Shown here: positions 26,621 to 34,464 of the stretch, piece after piece
How the letters are laid out: each line of letters opens with the position of its first letter
Numbering within the stretch: the stretch's first letter is position 1
NCBI RefSeq assembly: GCF_041397485.1
Contig: NZ_JAWKWO010000002.1
Coordinates: 620,001 to 684,000, forward strand
Reading direction: 5' to 3'
DNA from: Zhengella sp020637775
GTDB lineage: Bacteria > Pseudomonadota > Alphaproteobacteria > Rhizobiales > Rhizobiaceae
Length of the DNA stretch: 64,000 nucleotides
Notes under the pieces: model-generated
The model's database searches: none
What the model was told of the DNA's origin: nothing
The model's input: only the letters and a program-made list of their open reading frames with translations
Position numbers and translations under genes: made by a program

Positions 26621-29600
26621 ATGGCGGCTATGTCTGTCAGCCGGCTTTTTGGCCGGTGGCAAGAAATCATGCGTTTTGTCGCTGTTCTCATGATCTGCCT
26701 TGCGGCAGGTCTGGCAACGCTTGCGCCCGCCCATGCCGCCGATACCGATGGCGATGGCTACGATGACGCGGTCGACATCGATCCCGACAATGACGGACTG
26801 ATCGAATATCTGCCCAATTATGTGGAGCAGACCTCGACCGTCGACAGCGCCGTTGAGGCCCTGCCGAACGGCTCGCTGCCGTTAACGGGTACGGTTCGCA
26901 GTCTTGTCTTTGATGCCGATGTCGGTCCGAGAGGTGATTTCGGAATTGCGCTGTCAGCCTTCGAGGGTTCGAGATATGTCGGATTCCATTCCAATACCGA
27001 CGGTACACAGCGTGAGACCTGGGCTATTCAGCTTGATCAGCCACTGCCTGCCGGGCAGCCGGCCCAGCTTCGTTTCAGGCTGGCTGTCGCGGATGCTGGT
27101 ACCCGGAACTGGGATAATCCCGGCCGGGCATGGATCTATGGCGGCGCCACTTGGGGCGCTACGGACCAGCTTGTCGGTGCCAGCCAGGTTGTCTCCGGCA
27201 GTGCCGAGGGCTGGGTTGAGATCGTGCTCAATGTCACGCCCGTAGCCGACATCAGCCATCTCTACATTTATGCGGAAGGAACCGCGGGGACAGAGACCTA
27301 TCTGGGCTTCGACGATTTCAGGGTTTTCGTATCGGATCTGCCTCTGGACAGCGACGGCGACGGTGTTGCCGACTATCTCGATCTCGATTCCGATAATGAC
27401 GGCATTCCGGACAATGTGGAGGCGCAGGCAACGGCCAGCTACATCGCGCCGTCAGGCACTGACGTGGATGGCGATGGGCTGGCCGATGTGTATGACGCTG
27501 ACACGGGGTCGGTGGATCCTGCAACGTCTGCCGGGCTTTCCGCGGTGGATACGGACGGTGACGGTACCAGGGACTATCTCGATGCCGACAGCGACAATGA
27601 CGGCACATCGGATGCCGCCGAAAGCGGATTTACCCTGTCCGGCGTCTACGGTGCAAACGGCCTCGATTCCGGTGCGGAAGCCGCCGACACCTATGCCGAT
27701 GTGAACGGGCTGGCGCATGATGGCGCGGTTTTCAACCTTGCCGACCTCGATGGTGACATGACCGCCAATGGCTCGAATGCCGCGCCCCTGGCAACTGATT
27801 TCGACTATCGTGACAATCTGACGACGATCGATCTCGTCACCGTCAAGACTCTGCAATCGGCCGATACCACCCCGGCGGTGGGCGACACGGTCACCTTCCG
27901 CATCACGGTGACGAACGCCACGGCGGGAACCACGGCGACCGGTGTTTCGCTGACCGACCAACTGCCGTCCGGCCTGACCTATGTGTCCCACACGGCAAGT
28001 GCGGGCACCTATGACCAGACCACTGGCGTCTGGACCATCGGCGATGTCGCCGAGGGCACACCCGTCACGCTGGACATCTCCGCCACGGTCGATACCGGGC
28101 AGGAAGGCCGGTCGATCACCAACACGACGTCGGCTGCCGCAGGCGGTGAGACCGACCCGGGCACGACTGGCGACGATCTGAGTGAGGCGATTGTCGTGGA
28201 AAGCCTGACGGCGTCCGGAACGCCTTACTGTAGCGGCACGAACCTCTCGGCAAACGGGTCGTTCGAGAGCCCGGTGATGGTCGTCAACAACATCAAGTAT
28301 GCCGATACGGCCGTACCGGACTGGACCAGCAGCGAGGGCATTCTTGAGTACTGGGTCGACGGATACAATGGCGCGCCCGCCTATATCGGCAACCAGTTCC
28401 TGGAGATGATGGGCAACGGCCCCTCGGTCCTGACGAATACGCTGAGCGGCGTCCGGCCGCGCGCGGAATTGCGGGTCTACTGGGCGCATCGCGGGCGTAA
28501 TGGCGACGATACGGCCAGCCTGACAATCTCCGATGATGGCGGTGGCAGCACGGTATTCGGAAATTTCACGACCGGAACAGCGCAATGGATAGTCCGCAAC
28601 ACCGGACATGTCGTCACGCCATCGGCTACCGGCGCAACCTTGACGTTTTCAACCGTCGCTCCCGCCGGCGGATCGGGCAATTTCCTCGACGGTGTCGAGG
28701 TCTGCCAGACCTATGTGACGCTTGCCGTGGCGGAAGGCCCGCACACCGATGTCGATGGTTCTGGCGGCGACTCCGCCGGAGACAAGATCACCTACCGCTA
28801 CACGATCGCCAACCCGGCGGGCAACGAGGCCGCCTTGTCCTCCGTGCAGGTCGTCGATGACAAGGTCGGCACGGTGCCTGTGGCATCGCCGGATAGCGGC
28901 GATACGAACGGGAACGGTTTGCTCGACCCCGGCGAGACGTGGATCGTGACGGCGGATTACACCCTGTTGCAGGCTGATATCGATGCCAGGTCGGTCACAA
29001 ACATCGCCTATGCGGCTGGCGGGACCGGGCTCAACACGATCCGCTCCGATGACGACACGGTCACGGTTACCATTGACGTTCTCGTCGCCGCGGATGACGA
29101 CTTCACAGCCACGCCCATCGCGTCGGAAACCGGCGGGACCACGGCCTCGATCTTCGACAACGACACCTTCGGCGGCGTTGCCTTCGATCCGGCCGATGTG
29201 ACGGCAACGATCACCGATCTCGACGGTTTGGGGGGCGCCACGATCAATGCCGACGGCACGATCGCCGTTCCGCCCTTGCGGACCGCGCGAACCTACAATG
29301 TCGACTACCAGATCTGCCGCGTTGCCGCCCCGGACGAATGCTCGACGGCCACGGCGACGATCGTCTTGTCCATGCCGGCCGTGACCGGTGTCGCCGCCTG
29401 TACGGGAACCAATCTCGCCACCAATGGCGGTATGGAAGACCCGCTCTACACCGACGAACCGCCGGTCAACCACAACACCGCCACGCTTCCCGGCTGGACC
29501 CAGTCTTCAGGTGGCTTCGAGGTCTGGCAAACCGGGTTCAACGGTTTCCCCGCCTACACCGGCTCCCAGTTCGCCGAAATGGGCAACAACATGGTGCAGG

Positions 29601-30613
29601 GGCCGCACGCCGTGCATCCGCGGGCGGAAGTCCGGGTGAATTGGGCTCATCGCGGCCGTGTGGGCGATGACACGGCCAGCCTGCTGTTGAGCGACGATGC
29701 GGGCGGGCAGACCGATTTTGGCAACTTCACGTCCGCCCGCACGTCGTGGTCAACCTACACGGCAACCCATGTCGCCGGGCCGTCGGCCACCACCCTGTCG
29801 GCCAGTTTTTCCGGTGTATCAACGGCGAGCGGAAATCTGGGCAGCGGCAATCTCCTCGACGGCGTGGAGATCTGCCAGACTTACGTGACCCTGGCCAAGG
29901 CCGAAGGGGCGCGCACTGATGTCGATGGCTCCGGCAACGACAGCGCCGGCGATACCATCGCCTACCAGTTCACCATCGCCAACCCGGCCGGCAATGACAG
30001 GCCGCTCACATCGGTGCAGATCGTCGACGACAGGATTGGCACGATCCCGGTCGCTTCGCCGGACAGTGGCGACACGAATGGCAATGGCGAGCTTGACCCA
30101 GGCGAGACATGGGTGGTGACCGCAAGCTACACGCTGGCACAGGCGGACATCGAAGCCGGCTCCGTGACCAATATCGCCTATGCGCAGGGCAACACCGGCC
30201 TGAACACGATCCGCTCCGATGACGCTCAAGTCGACGCGACACTGGCGCAGCAACCCGGCCTCTCGCTCGTCAAGACCTTCGCCTTCGTCACCGACGTCAA
30301 TGGCGACGGCAAGGCCGGACTCGGCGATGTGATCCGTTATTCCTATGCGGTAACGAATTCAGGCAACATCGCCATCGACAGCGTTCAGGTCACCGACGCG
30401 ACAAATGGCGCCGACCAGGCCTTCCTGGGCGGCAGCAATCCGGGCAGCCCGGTGAATGTCTCACTCACGAACGATGCCGGCGCTGCCACGGGCGATTCCA
30501 CCGACGCGGACAATGCCGGCCCTGTCTGGGATGTGCTGGCGCCCGGCGACACCATTACCTTCACTGCCGATTATACCGTGCAGGTGCAGGATATCGAAAC
30601 GCTTCAGAACTAG
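26621..30613 (+). CDS. P1: secreted DUF11 repeat protein with type-3-like calcium repeats
   Basis: A 1330 aa exported protein. Signal peptide residues 1 to about 39 (VLMICLAAGLATLAPAHA). The mature N-terminus starts with Asp-rich thrombospondin type-3-like repeats (ADTDGDGYDDAVDIDPDNDG), repeated at about 243-400 (27347-27817). Then come a DUF11 domain (about 405-530), a duplicated unit of lectin-like plus DUF11 modules (28226-29082 and 29396-30243), and a last DUF11 domain. The protein stops at DYTVQVQDIETLQN, just before the final NTATV-like strand expected from other DUF11 copies. ATG 26621 was chosen because AGGGGG lies 7 bp upstream; ATG 26570 is possible. Likely a surface adhesin or fibre tip (inference). 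Confidence 0.82.
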   Translation: MAAMSVSRLFGRWQEIMRFVAVLMICLAAGLATLAPAHAADTDGDGYDDAVDIDPDNDGLIEYLPNYVEQTSTVDSAVEALPNGSLPLTGTVRSLVFDADVGPRGDFGIALSAFEGSRYVGFHSNTDGTQRETWAIQLDQPLPAGQPAQLRFRLAVADAGTRNWDNPGRAWIYGGATWGATDQLVGASQVVSGSAEGWVEIVLNVTPVADISHLYIYAEGTAGTETYLGFDDFRVFVSDLPLDSDGDGVADYLDLDSDNDGIPDNVEAQATASYIAPSGTDVDGDGLADVYDADTGSVDPATSAGLSAVDTDGDGTRDYLDADSDNDGTSDAAESGFTLSGVYGANGLDSGAEAADTYADVNGLAHDGAVFNLADLDGDMTANGSNAAPLATDFDYRDNLTTIDLVTVKTLQSADTTPAVGDTVTFRITVTNATAGTTATGVSLTDQLPSGLTYVSHTASAGTYDQTTGVWTIGDVAEGTPVTLDISATVDTGQEGRSITNTTSAAAGGETDPGTTGDDLSEAIVVESLTASGTPYCSGTNLSANGSFESPVMVVNNIKYADTAVPDWTSSEGILEYWVDGYNGAPAYIGNQFLEMMGNGPSVLTNTLSGVRPRAELRVYWAHRGRNGDDTASLTISDDGGGSTVFGNFTTGTAQWIVRNTGHVVTPSATGATLTFSTVAPAGGSGNFLDGVEVCQTYVTLAVAEGPHTDVDGSGGDSAGDKITYRYTIANPAGNEAALSSVQVVDDKVGTVPVASPDSGDTNGNGLLDPGETWIVTADYTLLQADIDARSVTNIAYAAGGTGLNTIRSDDDTVTVTIDVLVAADDDFTATPIASETGGTTASIFDNDTFGGVAFDPADVTATITDLDGLGGATINADGTIAVPPLRTARTYNVDYQICRVAAPDECSTATATIVLSMPAVTGVAACTGTNLATNGGMEDPLYTDEPPVNHNTATLPGWTQSSGGFEVWQTGFNGFPAYTGSQFAEMGNNMVQGPHAVHPRAEVRVNWAHRGRVGDDTASLLLSDDAGGQTDFGNFTSARTSWSTYTATHVAGPSATTLSASFSGVSTASGNLGSGNLLDGVEICQTYVTLAKAEGARTDVDGSGNDSAGDTIAYQFTIANPAGNDRPLTSVQIVDDRIGTIPVASPDSGDTNGNGELDPGETWVVTASYTLAQADIEAGSVTNIAYAQGNTGLNTIRSDDAQVDATLAQQPGLSLVKTFAFVTDVNGDGKAGLGDVIRYSYAVTNSGNIAIDSVQVTDATNGADQAFLGGSNPGSPVNVSLTNDAGAATGDSTDADNAGPVWDVLAPGDTITFTADYTVQVQDIETLQN
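27347..27817 (+). repeat. Type-3-like Asp-rich module, copy in P1
   Basis: Encodes DSDGDGVADYLDLDSDND..., DNVEAQ, IAPSGTD and later the NGSNAAPLATDFDYRD tail. Closely related to three modules in the giant protein (48548-49049, 50261-50715, 54497-54978). DxDxDG loops are expected to bind calcium. Boundaries are approximate. Confidence 0.75.
28226..29082 (+). repeat. P1 internal repeat, unit 1 (lectin-like plus DUF11)
   Basis: Begins YCSGTNLSANGSFESP, includes WAHRGRNGDDTASLTISDD, GVEVCQTYVTLA and VASPDSGDTNGNGLLDPGET, and ends near LNTIRSDDDTV. Paralogous to unit 2 at 29396-30243. Paired Cys residues at the start and in VCQTY may form a disulfide. Confidence 0.75.
29396..30243 (+). repeat. 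P1 internal repeat, unit 2 (lectin-like plus DUF11)
   Basis: Begins ACTGTNLATNGGMEDP, includes WAHRGRVGDDTASLLLSDD, GVEICQTYVTLA and VASPDSGDTNGNGELDPGET, and ends near LNTIRSDDAQV. Shares the order and spacing of motifs with unit 1, so it arose by tandem duplication. A short non-repeated beta segment (29083-29395) separates the units. Confidence 0.75.
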
Positions 30614-30651
30614 GGGGGCGATGGAGTGGCTATGAAAACGATGTGTGCGAA

Positions 30652-30667
30652 ACCGGTTGTAACCGGT
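30652..30667. promoter_or_regulatory. 16 bp palindrome upstream of P2
   Basis: ACCGGTT-GT-AACCGGT, a perfect 7 bp inverted repeat with a 2 bp centre, placed 21 bp before the P2 ATG (30689) in the 75 bp gap after P1. It could be a repressor operator or, in RNA, a small hairpin near the ribosome site AAAGGGA (30674-30680). Function is inferred from position only. Confidence 0.4.
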
Positions 30668-30688
30668 CCTGAGAAAGGGAAATCGATC

Positions 30689-31630
30689 ATGAAGGCGGAA
30701 AACACCAAACCATTGCGCAAGACGGGGCGGATAGCTGCGGCGCTTCTCCTTGCCACCACGGCAGCAACACCGGCATGGGCAACGCTGGACAACACGGCGA
30801 CCGTGAACGGCACCCTGCCGAACGGAGATCCGGCCTACACGACAGGCAATGAGCCGTTTTCCACCGTGAAGGTCAATGTCGAAGGCGCTGCGCCGAGTTT
30901 CGTTGTAACAAAGGAGTTGGTCGGAATCTCCACGGACCAAGGAGATGATACGAACAGCGTGGATGGTGGCGATGTCATCACCTACAAGGTCGTCGTCAAG
31001 AACACCGGTAACGTCACGTTGACGAATGTTACGGTCTCCGATCCCGGACCGACGTTCAATGGAAGCACGCTCGCCGGCACAGCGCCGACCGTTCCGAGCA
31101 CGCCCACTGCCGAGACGAACACGTCAGACGGCGTCTTCGAGCCTGGCGAGTTCTGGACCTATCAGTTCACCTACACGCTGACACAGCAGGATGTGGATGC
31201 GGCCGCGGGCATTACCGATGCGGTCCAGAATACCGCCTCGGTCTCCGCCGAGGATGCCAATGGCAATCCGGCAACGCAGGGCGTGGATTCCGTTCTCCAG
31301 GCATCCGGGACCATTGCGCTCGAACCGGCCCTCACGTTTGCCAAGATTGCGACGCGCGGCGACAGCGTGTCGGATGACGGTAGCACCACGCCCTACGCGG
31401 TCGGCGAGACGATCACCTATGAATTCACGGTCACAAACACCGGTAACGTCACCGTCACGAATATCGACGTGACAGAAACGGCGTTCGAAGGTGGCACGCC
31501 CGTTTCGATTTCCTGTCCGTCCGGATCCGATCCCAACCTGAACCGCATAGCCTCGCTGGCACCGGGTGAAACGGAAACCTGCTCCGGCACCTATGACGTC
31601 ACCGAATCGGATGTCCTCAACGACAACTGA
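30689..31630 (+). CDS. P2: small secreted DUF11 protein, putative linker subunit
   Basis: A 313 aa exported protein. Signal peptide MKAENTKPLRK plus a hydrophobic core ending in PAWA; the mature protein starts TLDNTATVNGTLPNG. Two DUF11 domains follow: the first (about residues 75-220) is complete, closing with VQNTASVSAE; the second starts near LTFAKIATRGDSV and ends at TYDVTESDVLNDN without its last strand. So P2 has an extra strand at its N-terminus and lacks one at its C-terminus. ATG 30689 is chosen for AAAGGGA 8 bp upstream and the clean signal peptide; a longer frame from 30626 has no ribosome site. Confidence 0.82.
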   Translation: MKAENTKPLRKTGRIAAALLLATTAATPAWATLDNTATVNGTLPNGDPAYTTGNEPFSTVKVNVEGAAPSFVVTKELVGISTDQGDDTNSVDGGDVITYKVVVKNTGNVTLTNVTVSDPGPTFNGSTLAGTAPTVPSTPTAETNTSDGVFEPGEFWTYQFTYTLTQQDVDAAAGITDAVQNTASVSAEDANGNPATQGVDSVLQASGTIALEPALTFAKIATRGDSVSDDGSTTPYAVGETITYEFTVTNTGNVTVTNIDVTETAFEGGTPVSISCPSGSDPNLNRIASLAPGETETCSGTYDVTESDVLNDN

Positions 31631-31656
31631 TCCGATTGACGTCTGAAAAAGCAAAG

Positions 31657-31683
31657 GCCGGAGCGGCACCGCGCCGCTCCGGC
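31657..31683 (+). terminator. Perfect hairpin between P2 and P3
   Basis: GCCGGAGCGGC / GCCGCTCCGGC (31657-31667 and 31673-31683), an 11 bp perfect stem with loop ACCGC, located 26 bp after the P2 stop. No T-run follows on the + strand, so it may be a weak terminator or an mRNA-stabilising/processing hairpin that sets the P1-P2 to P3 ratio. Confidence 0.6.
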
Positions 31684-31694
31684 AACCCAACGGA

Positions 31695-34373
31695 ATGACT
31701 GAACTCATGGCACCTGGCGTGGCGGCAACAATGCGGAAGAAGATCGGAGCATTTGGAGGCGGATTTTTCCGTCTCGTCCTTGGATGCCTGGTGGCTTTCG
31801 GGCCGGCAGCCGCGAATCCCGCCCATGCGGCCATGTCGAACACGGCCCGGGCCACCGGAACGCTGCCGGACGGTACACGGTTTGATAGCGAAACCGGTAC
31901 CGTCGATGTTGTCATCGTGGGCGCACGCCCAGCCATGACATTGGAAAAGACGGCAAGCCTGAACGATGGCGGGGACGGCCGTGCCGACGCGGGCGACGTG
32001 GTCACCTACACGTTCACCCTGCGCAACATCGGAAACATCACGCTTCAGGACATCGCGATTTCCGATCCGCTCGAAGGTGTGACGATCGTGGGCAATCCGG
32101 TTGCAACGCTGGCGCCGGGCCAGACCAACACTTCGATCTCGGCAACCTACGAACTCACCCAGGGCGATATCGACCGCGGCAACGTGCCGAATCAGGCCAC
32201 GGCAACAGCCCGCATCGATGGCCGTACCGATCCGCTGACGGCCTTGTCGGACGACGATAATGGCGCCACCGATTCAAACGGCGACAACGATCCGGGCAAT
32301 GATCCGACCATCATGGAAATTGCCAGCAGCGCTGCAATGACTGTCGAGAAAACCGGCAGCACGGCCGAGTACAACGCGGCGGGCGACACGGTGGAATTTT
32401 CCATCCGGATTGCCAATACCGGCAACGTGACCCTGAATGCCGTGACACCGCTGGACGAACTGGCGCAGTCGCTCGTCTGTCCGTCAGGTCTTCCGGTTCC
32501 TGCTCTCGCGCCGGGTGCCAGCGAAACATGCACGGCGACACATGTTGTCACGGAAGACCACATGCGCACGGGCAAGGTGGCCGATAGCGTATCGGTGACG
32601 GCGACCACGCCGACCGGCGCGAGCGTCGGTCCTGTGACCGATTCAGCAGAGATTTCAATCAGCACCGCCACGGTTGCCGGCCGTGTCTTCCTGGACCGGA
32701 ACGGCAACGGCCTGTTCGACCCTGGGACAGACCAGGTCTTCGCAGGCTATGCGGTAGAACTCGTCAATTCCGAAGGCGATGTCGTGATGACCGTCACGAC
32801 GCAAGACGACGGCTCCTACCAATTTGAGAATGTGCTGCCGGCCAAGGGCTATTCGGTGATCTTCCGGAATACGGAAGGCAAGGTGATCGGCGGAATTGCC
32901 AACATGACCCTGGCGCCGGGAGAGACAACGATCGACCAGGACATGCCGATCGACCCGTCCGGCGTCGTCTATGACTCCGTCACCGGCCAGCCGGTTGCAG
33001 GTGCCCTCGTCACCATGACCAATGCGGCCGGAACACCGCTGCCGCCGGTCTGTTTCGTTGATGGTGCGCAGCAGGACCAGGTGACGAGCACGGATGGTGG
33101 CTACCGGTTTGACGTCTTCCCGGGCAAGGATGCGCTTTGTCCGACCTCCGAGACGGAATTCCGGATCACTGTCCGCGCGCCCGCCGGCTATGCCTCGGCC
33201 CCGTCTTCCACCCATCCGCCGTTGCAGGGCCCGCTCGATGTGACCGCTTGCGTTTTCGACGCCAATCCCGGCGGAACCTGTGAGCCGGCAAGCGAAGCCG
33301 TTCCGCCTTCAGGACCTGCAACGCTGCCTTATGTCCTGGCGTTCCTGCTCGAACCCGGCGATCCGAATGTGATCCACAATCACATTCCGCTCGATCCGTT
33401 TTCGGCAACCAGCAACATCACGATCACAAAGGTTGCCGGGCAGCAGACGATCCGGCGCGGTGAGCGCGTCAGCTATACGATCAACGTCGCGAACCGGTCT
33501 TCCGACGACGCCGGTAAGGTGCGCATTGTCGACCGGACTCCGCCTGGCTTTGCCTATGTCGAGGGATCGGCAAGCATCAATGGCACGGCGTTTGATCCGC
33601 AGGTAACAGCTGCGCAGATCGATTTCGGTCTGGTGCCATTGGCGGCCAATCAGAAGGTCGAGATTGTTCTGACACTCCAGTCGCTCGCCTCTGCGGGTCC
33701 CGGTGAATACGTGAACCGCGCAGACGTGAGCGACGAGAACGGCGCTTCGCTGGCGCCGACGGCAACCGCAGTTGTCGAACTCGTCGCAGAACCGGTCTTC
33801 GATTGTTCCGATGTCATCGGCAAGGTTTTCCAGGATGCCAATGGCAACGGATACCAGGATGCCGGAGAGAAAGGCCTCGCGGGTGTCCGTCTGGCTACGG
33901 TGAGGGGTGAACTCATCACGACCGACCGCAATGGTCGCTTCAATGTCCCGTGCGCGGACATGCCCGAACAGGGAACGGGTTCGAACTTCATCCTCAAGCT
34001 CGATGAGCGCACCCTGCCGACAGGCTTCCGGTTGACGACCGAGAACCCGCGTGTGGTCCGTCTCACGCCTGGCAAGATGGTTGAAATGAATTTCGGTGCG
34101 GCCGCCGGACGCGAGATCCGCCTCGACCTGAAGGACGAAGCCTTCATTGAAGGGGCTGTCGGGCTTGCGCCGCGTTGGGGTGCGGGGCTGGATCGCCTGA
34201 TCGCAATTCTTGAACGCGAATATTCCTACCTGACGGTGGTTTATCGCACGGGGCAGTCCAGTGCGCTTGCGAGCGCGCGGATGAAGGCATTCAAGGAGGA
34301 TATCCACAATCGGTGGCGTCAGGCCGGAGCGCCTTACGAGCTGGAGATCGATATCCGCCGGGAGCAGAATTGA
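31695..34373 (+). CDS. P3: secreted DUF11/SdrD B-like protein with OmpA-like end
   Basis: An 892 aa exported protein. Signal peptide (FFRLVLGCLVAFGPAAANPAHA), mature start AMSNTARATGTLPDG, i.e. again an extra DUF11-type strand. Two DUF11 domains (about residues 75-325; the first closes with PNQATATARI), an SdrD B-like module (GRVFLDRNGNGLFDPGTDQV), carboxypeptidase-regulatory-like segments, another DUF11-like domain (NITITKVAGQQTIRRGERVS) and a second SdrD B-like module (GKVFQDANGNGYQDAGEKG). The last about 90 residues (FIEGAVGLAPRWGAGLDRL...) resemble a weak OmpA-like fold that could hold peptidoglycan or a barrel. Start uncertain: ATG 31695, 31707 or 31731. Confidence 0.8.
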   Translation: MTELMAPGVAATMRKKIGAFGGGFFRLVLGCLVAFGPAAANPAHAAMSNTARATGTLPDGTRFDSETGTVDVVIVGARPAMTLEKTASLNDGGDGRADAGDVVTYTFTLRNIGNITLQDIAISDPLEGVTIVGNPVATLAPGQTNTSISATYELTQGDIDRGNVPNQATATARIDGRTDPLTALSDDDNGATDSNGDNDPGNDPTIMEIASSAAMTVEKTGSTAEYNAAGDTVEFSIRIANTGNVTLNAVTPLDELAQSLVCPSGLPVPALAPGASETCTATHVVTEDHMRTGKVADSVSVTATTPTGASVGPVTDSAEISISTATVAGRVFLDRNGNGLFDPGTDQVFAGYAVELVNSEGDVVMTVTTQDDGSYQFENVLPAKGYSVIFRNTEGKVIGGIANMTLAPGETTIDQDMPIDPSGVVYDSVTGQPVAGALVTMTNAAGTPLPPVCFVDGAQQDQVTSTDGGYRFDVFPGKDALCPTSETEFRITVRAPAGYASAPSSTHPPLQGPLDVTACVFDANPGGTCEPASEAVPPSGPATLPYVLAFLLEPGDPNVIHNHIPLDPFSATSNITITKVAGQQTIRRGERVSYTINVANRSSDDAGKVRIVDRTPPGFAYVEGSASINGTAFDPQVTAAQIDFGLVPLAANQKVEIVLTLQSLASAGPGEYVNRADVSDENGASLAPTATAVVELVAEPVFDCSDVIGKVFQDANGNGYQDAGEKGLAGVRLATVRGELITTDRNGRFNVPCADMPEQGTGSNFILKLDERTLPTGFRLTTENPRVVRLTPGKMVEMNFGAAAGREIRLDLKDEAFIEGAVGLAPRWGAGLDRLIAILEREYSYLTVVYRTGQSSALASARMKAFKEDIHNRWRQAGAPYELEIDIRREQN

Positions 34374-34464
34374 TACGGCATAAAAGCCGGAACGGCTGTC
34401 CTTAACCGCAAATTAACCTCATCGGTTTAGGATTGTTAAAAATGACCAGTGTGCGGGTCGGAAG

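Noticed and set aside
30613..30689. P1-P2 boundary as a simple frameshifted single gene
   Set aside because: A proper ribosome site, start codon and complete signal peptide separate the two frames, so P2 is an independent exported protein.
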